Source: Apostichopus japonicus (lineage: Eukaryota; Echinodermata; Holothuroidea; Aspidochirotida; Stichopodidae). Taken from it: a stretch of DNA of 64,000 bases. This document shows, piece by piece, positions 57,679 through 64,000 of this stretch. A program made the position numbers and the translations under genes. Numbering within the stretch: position 1 is the first letter of the stretch; every line of letters begins with the position of its first letter. The notes beneath the pieces were generated by a model, which was given only the letters and a program-made list of their open reading frames with translations, searched no databases and was not told where the DNA came from. The stretch lies in NCBI RefSeq assembly GCF_037975245.1, contig NC_092567.1:23648376-23712375 (forward strand). The letters run 5' to 3'.

Positions 57679-57902
57679 TATCCTCCTGCAAGCAGGAACT
57701 CGGGAAGAAGCCTCATTGGCTTATCAAAGCCGCAAGCTGACCGAAGTCAGTCTCTTCGATTCATATTTAACGTCCATGATTATGAATTGTCAATTGTCAA
57801 CAACTCTGTAACTGGACGACATACACTAATCTTGGAGTGACTCGAACTCAGGACCTTATGATTGAAAGGCACCGGCATTAACCACTGAGCTAACACTCCT
57901 TG
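57679..57902 (-). mobile_element. tRNA-derived SINE, family 2, copy 3
   Basis: Reverse complement of the 20068 and 23262 copies. A-box at 57882-57892 (TAGCTCAGTGG on the minus strand), B-box-like GAGTTCGAGTCACTCC, then the shared body to CCTGCTTGCAGGAGGATA. The copy is full length and the least degraded of the three. Confidence 0.9.
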
Positions 57903-57904
57903 TA

Positions 57905-60718
57905 TGTCCTGTACTTACTTGTGAAGTTTCTATACAAGTGATGGTGGCACAGTGGTGGGGTGGGGGAGATAACCATAGTCTGCATGGAGGAGGGGGCAGG
58001 GCATACTCCCCTGTTCCCAGGGCAGCCCATATCAATCCTAACCAAAATCATGCACTAGCTACTCCCCATTTTCCTTACTGGCATTACAACCATATGTGAT
58101 ATAAATTACCTTAACCTTTCCTCAGATTGTAAATATATATGACCTTTGACATAATTAACCTAGAATCATAAAAGATTGATAAAAAGCAACAGGAAGTTGT
58201 TACATATCTTGCATGTTCTCATTGGAAACTATTCCAAATGTTTGACTACATGATCATATGATTCTTTTTAAATTACAAAATTTACTTCAAATTTGTTTTT
58301 GTGCCTCCCTGTTTGCTTTTCTTTGTTTCCCCCCCCCCCTCTTACATTTCTTGTTTTAGGTTTCACCTAAATGTATTTATCTTTTCATTTTTTTCCCTCT
58401 TACATTTCTTGTTTTAGCTTTCCGGTTTTGCGGTTTTGCCTGAATGTACTGTATATATACATAAATATACTGAACAAAAACCAAATACTCAATGGCAATT
58501 ATTCTCAACTTGACAACATATCAAGTACTAGTAAAGAAGAAGAAATGAAAAAGAAGAAATAAAAAAATCAGAACTACAGTGCACTTATCTGCTTCCACAT
58601 TGAAGTACACTAGAAGCCCTACAAGTACTACTGTAGTGCATCAATTCAGTAATCACTGTTTAATGCCAGCAATGTGTTAGACAATGCCAGCAATCTAGAA
58701 TGGAAGCCCTGCTGCATTTTAATTTACTATATATATACTTAAAACAAAATATATGCCTTGAATTGCCTTCTATCAAGAACTGTATGAAATTTAAATAGGT
58801 CAATTCTTCCCATACAGACCTACTACTACCGTATATTAATGGCGTGTGACATCTGGAAGTCGAGCACTTTATGGAGTTGAATGCAGGCAGAACTGTACAA
58901 TACACTAGAGGTTAATGACAGTAGAACTACATGTAAGGTGTCATTTCAAAGACAAAAATATGTGAATTAGACGTACGCTCCCGCGAAATGATCGATCAAA
59001 ATTCAAACCAAATCGACCCTGATGATTCTTGCAGATTATAAAATTGGCTGTGAAAAGTTAGTACAATGATCTAGCTATGAAATCATTTTAGACTTGCTCC
59101 AAGTACAGTAGTTTATCAATCCTGAATGCATTTTTCATTTGCAATTACTTGAATGAATATCGCCCACACATGACATGTACAGTAGTTAGGCCTCGATCTG
59201 CCTGTAAGAGGCAGCAGACAAATATGTGATTGCACACCTAAGGTGACTGTAAGAGGTGTGATTTATCGCACCCAGTCACAAAAAAAAAAATGTTATAAAA
59301 CAGAAATCAATATTTGCTTTCAATCATCAACTCCATCTTTCCATCCTTGATCTCCCAGTAGTTACAATTTGTGATACATATATTCCTGATATGTCACAAA
59401 ATACATGTGACTACAAAGATTGTCACAACGGCATGAATACCGTTCAAAAACGAAACCACAAAAAAAAGATTGAAACTCTTTTCAGTTTTTGAAACATTAT
59501 AACCATATTAGCATATTTTGTCAGTACATGTATAGACATTTAAGGATACATGATTACAAATTACATAATAACCAAAGACAAAATACAAACTTTCATTCAT
59601 GAAAATCAAGAAAACAAGTATGTTGCAGAACTCATTCAAAGAGAGCTCTATATTTATAATGAATTTATATCCTACGGAATCGTATCGGCTGTGATAGACT
59701 TGAGGATGAACATGGAACACTGCATTATGGGTAACTTTGAAATGAAACACTTCTGTGTAGACTCCTGAGCCTCCATGGAGTGTCCCTCCTAGCCACGAGG
59801 GTAAATTATTTGACATTTTCTTCACGAATATTCTGTTATGTTGGTTCTTCTGATGTGACTTGTATTTAAGGCGTATATAGTACAAGTTGTGCATGCAGAA
59901 ATTAACTCAAAAAAAGCAATTTGAAAAAGTCTGAATAATTTCTTTCAAATTTCCAGCTGAATGAGGGAGTAAGAGTCTGTTTGACATATACTCATGTGCA
60001 GCTAATTAACTGTACTAATTGTTAGGCCTCTATATTACTGGAGCTACTTACCGGCTTATGTTGCCAGTGGATTTTGCCATTTGCCAGTAGATTATAAACC
60101 AGGGATTGGCAATTTTTCTGCCGGTAGACATTAAGAAGTAAACATTTTATGATGATTCCGTTAACAAAGACATTATAATCATACCATACCTTTAAAATTA
60201 AAGTGATGTACACTTCACTGCTTTTCTGAAATATTTTCGGGCTGCTCTCAACAGCCTGTACCTGTAGTTTACAATTGATGTGTGTTGTATTTCAGGAAAA
60301 TGTCTACTGCACAGAATTTGATTTAACCAGCAGAGTTTTTAATCATTGATATATTTATTTAGAAACTGGCCAAAATTGTGATATTCTATGTAGGTCTGAT
60401 TGTGTCTCATCACAAACTCAAGTCAATGAACAAGCAGAGTTTTATTTAATACAGCAATGATCAAATCAATAACATACACGTAGCATGCTTGTACATTGGC
60501 TTGATTTACTACTCTGCACCTAGTTTCCATCAAATGAATACTTCGAACAAATGTCCTTTAAGGCTTTCCATATAAATTGGAAGTAACCTAAAATATGTAA
60601 AAAAACAACACTTCACCAAACCATTTACCCACATGACTTACATTACATCAAAGTAATGATGGCTTTTGGAAAAAACAAAAAGTACACAGCCCACCAAAAT
60701 TTTAAATGGTACAAACAT
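57905..60718. other. Non-coding sequence
   Basis: A G-rich block lies at 57955-58010, C-runs near 58330 and poly-A near 59280. The minus-strand frame 59508-59894 (128 codons) and the plus frame 59550-59768 overlap in a slightly less AT-rich patch, but neither is recognised. No supported gene. Confidence 0.4.
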
Positions 60719-60719
60719 G

Positions 60720-61083
60720 GTTACCCTAAAAACGTTACGTAAGAAAAAACGAACGCATGGGCGAGAGTGTACACTAAAAACAGCCCCCCAAAACACCCTT
60801 CCCTACAAGAAAAGGATACTTATCAGGCTGGAAAAGATCCTTGGAAGTGCAGAAGTCCTGATAGGAAACTTCTAGAGTATAAATCCAAGGTAATCCGGGC
60901 GAATTTCGCGAAAATTTTTCTAACTCCGAAAAACACAGTGAGACACTTTGTGGGTAGAAAAATGAAGGAAGGCCATTAGGGCCAGTGAGGGTGTACAGTG
61001 TTAAAAGATTACCAGGGCATTCTAGACACGGTAGAATGCGGTGCATAGGTTGTGGGAAGACAGGTAAGTGGGGAACGAAGTAA
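60720..61083 (+). mobile_element. Family A element, near-identical right-half copy
   Basis: Aligns base for base with 10847-11210, with only about four differences visible (for example CCCCCCAAAAC against CCCCCAAAAAC, and GGGAAGACAGG against GGGGAGACAGG). It starts abruptly at GTTACCCTAAAAACG after ACATG and ends in the 81-bp terminal segment and GAACGAAGTAAAT. The left half, with the other inverted end and the internal duplication, is missing. Confidence 0.9.
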
Positions 61084-61084
61084 A

Positions 61085-61450
61085 TATGACATTACAGATT
61101 CACTCTCTCCATCCATTTATCTAATCTATGTGAACCAAATATATCCAAAAAGTGAGATATGGCCAGTACAGATGCCTATTTGCCAACCTAATCGTAAGCT
61201 TGTATTGTTTCGATCCATACTGTAATCTTTTTGCCAAAACATGACTTTCAGCATTAATTTACAAGAACATAAAATATCTATGGAAAGACACATTGCAGTT
61301 TTTTGTACGGAAAGCCTTTATAATATATTTTCAGTATTTCATCATGAATGTGCAAAATTGAAAACCATGAAACTTCACATTATAAAGTGAATGCAACATT
61401 TAAACTGTTTAATTATTTCCCTGTATTCATACATTAGCTGGCATGTTTGT
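61085..61450. other. Non-coding spacer
   Basis: AT-rich, no recognised feature. Confidence 0.4.
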
Positions 61451-61454
61451 TAAC

Positions 61455-62771
61455 AGGGGCGTATCCAGGAGGGGGGGCGCCAGGCATGAATGATCGCCGT
61501 CCTGGGGGATGGGTCTAAGGGGAGGGGTGTACAATTTTTGCTTTCGAAGAAGGGCTGAAATGCAAAATGGTGTCATATGCATGGGCGGCGATCCGTACTT
61601 CCGAGTGGGGGGGGGGATATGACCTTGTTGACTATCTAAGCGTAGCGCCACCATGGGTTGGCGCGAAGCGTACAAGAACATTTTGGGATTAACAAACCCT
61701 CTAGATGGCCGGAAACGGCACTTCCCAAGGTTTCCAAGCGGCATATACCCAACTTTAAAATAGGGATGTCATGTCCGAAATATCTCATAATCAGGATCCA
61801 AAATACTTTTTTTTTAAATTTCGGGTGTTATTTTGGGAAAATTGCCCCTGTCAATCTTGTTTCAGGCGCAACGTTAGAATGTTCGAGAGCTCTTTTATAT
61901 TATTCGATGAAGAAAATGGCCTCATGCAGGCTATTATAGGCCTATACACATGCAATACACAATTACACATAGTTACATTCCTAGGTACCGATTGCTAGGG
62001 CATCCAGGTGGAACGTGTATTAAGCATTACCCTGGTTACATGAGATTCTCAGCTGTTCGAGGGAACATGTACGTGTGTAGGCCTACTATAGGGCCTATGT
62101 GAATACTTTGAGGGTGCATATATGTACTATATCAATACCGTGGGCGCAATAATACATTTTGTTGTTATAGGGCCAATGAAGCTTACAGTCAACTATTTTT
62201 GCTTTATAAAGACGCTTTATTTGAAAAGATCGCACTGCGTTTATGGTAGGCGAGAAATGAAGCTAAAAAAGAGCCGTACATTAACGAAGATGCATAAATG
62301 TAGGCATGAAAATATTCTTATCCCTGGCATTTGGTGGGGGGGGGGATATGGTGCATTACATCCCATCCACTTTTCATGGGGGGATATATCCCCCCTCCAC
62401 CCAGGATCGCCGCCCATGGCCATATGTGATCCATTTTTCGACCTTAATAATAAGCAACATTTCCAGTAAATATGGACACAAAATGCACAATTTAGTATGG
62501 CTGGCATGTCACTTATTGTTTATAGTGATAATACAAACACAATTACCATCTATGTTTCTAAAACTATTATGCCGCCGAACTTCGCCAGAACCTTTTTTGG
62601 CAAACAAAAAATAAAGCATACGGGAGGGGGGGGGGGTTGAGCGATCACCGACATCTCACATAAAGGTCGTCATCAATTTTTTTTTTTTTTTTTGCTAAAC
62701 TTTTTTTTTTTTGGTGACGGCCAATAGGGGGGGCGCGCGCCTGTTGCGCCCCCCCCTGGATACGCCCCTGG
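61455..62771. mobile_element. Outer inverted-repeat element (CAGGGGCGTATCCAGG ends), interrupted
   Basis: The left end is CAGGGGCGTATCCAGG (from about 61454) and the right end in reverse is CAGGGGCGTATCCAGG (to 62770). GTTAA flanks both sides; an 8-base duplication is not evident. The left arm carries GGGTCTAAGGGGAGGGG and GGGCTGAAATGCAAAATGGT words shared with other hAT-like elements here. It contains a second element (61580-62418). Confidence 0.75.
61580..62418. mobile_element. Inner inverted-repeat element nested in the outer one
   Basis: The left end CATGGGCGGCGATCC (61580-61594) and right end GGATCGCCGCCCATG (62404-62418) are exact reverse complements. The flanking octamers GTCATATG and GCCATATG match at 7 of 8. 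The interior 61628-61740 is related to the 7.05-kb element. At 839 bp, no transposase is visible; frames of 93 and 75 codons are unrecognised. Confidence 0.8.
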
Positions 62772-63040
62772 TTAATATTGTTCATGCAGAACTGATGACT
62801 CATATAGATCTGTTTCACCCTAAACAAAAACACATGATCATTTACATATATTTACAAGCTAATCTTTTCCATTTTTTCCACAACAGTATCAATGTAATTA
62901 CTCACTACGGTATTCATCCCCAGTGTTGCAAGTCTGACATTCCTCACAATGAGAAGTAGTGGAAGGACAAACAAAAACAAAAGCCAAGCCGATACAGTTG
63001 CATAGAAAATTTGCCGAAAAGACAGAAATATCGAACAAAA
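62772..63040. other. Non-coding sequence upstream of the candidate exon
   Basis: AT-rich. No clear promoter motif recognised before the ATG at 63048. Confidence 0.35.
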
Positions 63041-63047
63041 ACCTACG

Positions 63048-63380
63048 ATGGATCGTAACATGTGCCTTGTGCGGCCGGGTTTATCAATTGACTGGATACA
63101 GAATGAATTGATCGATGAAACTCAGGAACAATTACCCATTGCAGACTCTGTTAAATTCCTTGGCGACAAATATTGGAAATTACCGCAAACCCGCGGCCTT
63201 TGTAAAGGTCAACTGCAATCGTTTGGTCTAGGCAAAAGTATATTATACATGTTTCAAGGAATATTCTGCAAGTGGTACTGTATATATACAGTATATTATA
63301 AGAAACGAAAGAAAAATTTCAAGGCTGGTTCTTTCAAGTCGGAAAAAAATAACGTGACTGGCTTATTAACTTATATTTAG
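63048..63380 (+). CDS. Hypothetical: candidate first exon of an unidentified gene
   Basis: A 110-codon frame starts at an ATG in good context (A at -3, G at +4). The first 60 or so residues (beginning MDRNMCLVRPGLSIDWIQNE, later LPIADSVKFLGDKYWKLPQT) have balanced, protein-like composition. From about residue 72 the translation becomes Lys/Tyr-rich like AT-rich intron. A donor-like AAAA|GTATAT lies near 63237, so the coding exon may end there. I do not recognise the protein. No partner exon is visible in the remaining 760 bp. It could equally be a chance frame. Confidence 0.25.
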   Translation: MDRNMCLVRPGLSIDWIQNELIDETQEQLPIADSVKFLGDKYWKLPQTRGLCKGQLQSFGLGKSILYMFQGIFCKWYCIYTVYYKKRKKNFKAGSFKSEKNNVTGLLTYI

Positions 63381-63384
63381 AGTA

Positions 63385-64000
63385 TCTATTCCTGTCTGCA
63401 TAGTGTTGTTTACAGAATTGGCCAAGGTTTTTTTTCCCCCCATTCGATTATTAAACACAACAGCTGAGATGAATTTGGTTGTAAATTATATAAAAGGATT
63501 CAAAGGATATATCGTAAAAGTTCATGTACGCATTTATATTTGAAACCACTGCAGTCTGTAGTGCATTTCTATAAAGTGGTAATTACAACTATATTGTGTC
63601 TCTGTGCACCGTATGTATTTATATACCAGTCTATATAAGCACTGCAATTTGTTGACCCTCATATTTGAAAAAATTAGTAAGTTTATGATCATCACATTTG
63701 GAAAAATCTAGCAGGATACCTTTGGTTATGGTGATTTTGTTATGAATTATTAAAGTTGCTTGTTTATTACAAGTTAACCATGTAACTGATATTGTATTTA
63801 CGCAGGCAATTACTGTATGAATAACCCATATACAGTACATACATAGCTAGTGTGCTAAGACTGCACGGTATGTTAGCTGTCACACGCTTTATTATAAATC
63901 ACAAGCTGGAAGTTTAATACTCAGATGTAATTTCTAGAAAAACTGTATAAATTGTTCATTGAAATTGGATTCCATTTTATTGTTAAAATTGAGGATGAAA
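63385..64000. other. AT-rich sequence to the window end
   Basis: No coding or repeat feature recognised. It may be intron if the preceding candidate exon is real. Confidence 0.35.

Noticed and set aside
59508-59894. 128-codon minus-strand ORF
   Set aside because: Slightly less AT-rich than its surroundings but unrecognised, overlapped by a plus-strand ORF, and of a length expected by chance in 64 kb.
1-64000. CRISPR arrays, prophage, operons or riboswitches
   Set aside because: The tandem arrays lack unique equal-length spacers, and all other evidence is for animal nuclear DNA.

Overview
The window looks like AT-rich nuclear DNA from an animal, most plausibly a marine invertebrate deuterostome; an echinoderm is a guess, not shown. 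The reasons are one intron-free Shaker-type potassium channel gene, decayed non-LTR retrotransposon tails, several tRNA-headed SINE families, many short inverted-repeat DNA elements and abundant micro- and minisatellites. I see no bacterial operons, ribosomal RNA, CRISPR array or intact tRNA gene.

Only one protein gene is convincing: a complete Kv1 channel (606 codons, minus strand, 46386-48206). It has a tetramerisation domain, six membrane segments, a selectivity filter and a C-terminal PDZ-binding motif. A possible 5' untranslated exon with a short upstream ORF lies just 5' of it, and a 19-base-identical scrap of its 3' coding end lies about 190 bp beyond its stop. A second, much weaker candidate is a 110-codon ORF at 63048-63380, possibly a first exon of a gene continuing to the right.

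The rest is intergenic or intronic and dominated by repeats. From left to right: a LINE tail (3.27-3.88 kb); a dispersed repeat pair (3.85 and 5.96 kb); a hAT-like element with perfect 8-bp target duplications (6.98 kb); a 1.05-kb element with perfect 81-bp inverted repeats, here called family A (10.16-11.2 kb), with relatives at 27.6, 32.6 and 60.7 kb; a SINE (13.7 kb); local tandem duplications (16.6 and 18.4 kb); SINEs of a second family (20.1, 23.3 and 57.7 kb); a 43-bp satellite with five-unit higher order (20.8-21.4 kb); a hAT-like element with an internal 138-bp tandem repeat (21.7 kb); SINE and LINE pieces (26.3-27.5 kb); a repeat pair (29.3 and 43.5 kb); a 60-bp minisatellite whose period keeps reading frames open (36.9-37.8 kb); TTAA-flanked elements (41.9 and 56.9 kb); a TAA-flanked palindromic element (43.2 kb); a TATCATAC minisatellite (44.0-44.7 kb); two long ATGT arrays (52.3 and 57.5 kb); further hAT-like elements (54.0 and 55.7 kb); and a nested pair of inverted-repeat elements (61.5-62.8 kb).

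No functional cooperation between genes can be read here. Most long open frames apart from the channel fall in repeats or low-complexity sequence. The strongest candidate for something undescribed is the family A element, judged only by its structure: its class is not recognisable and it has no visible transposase.
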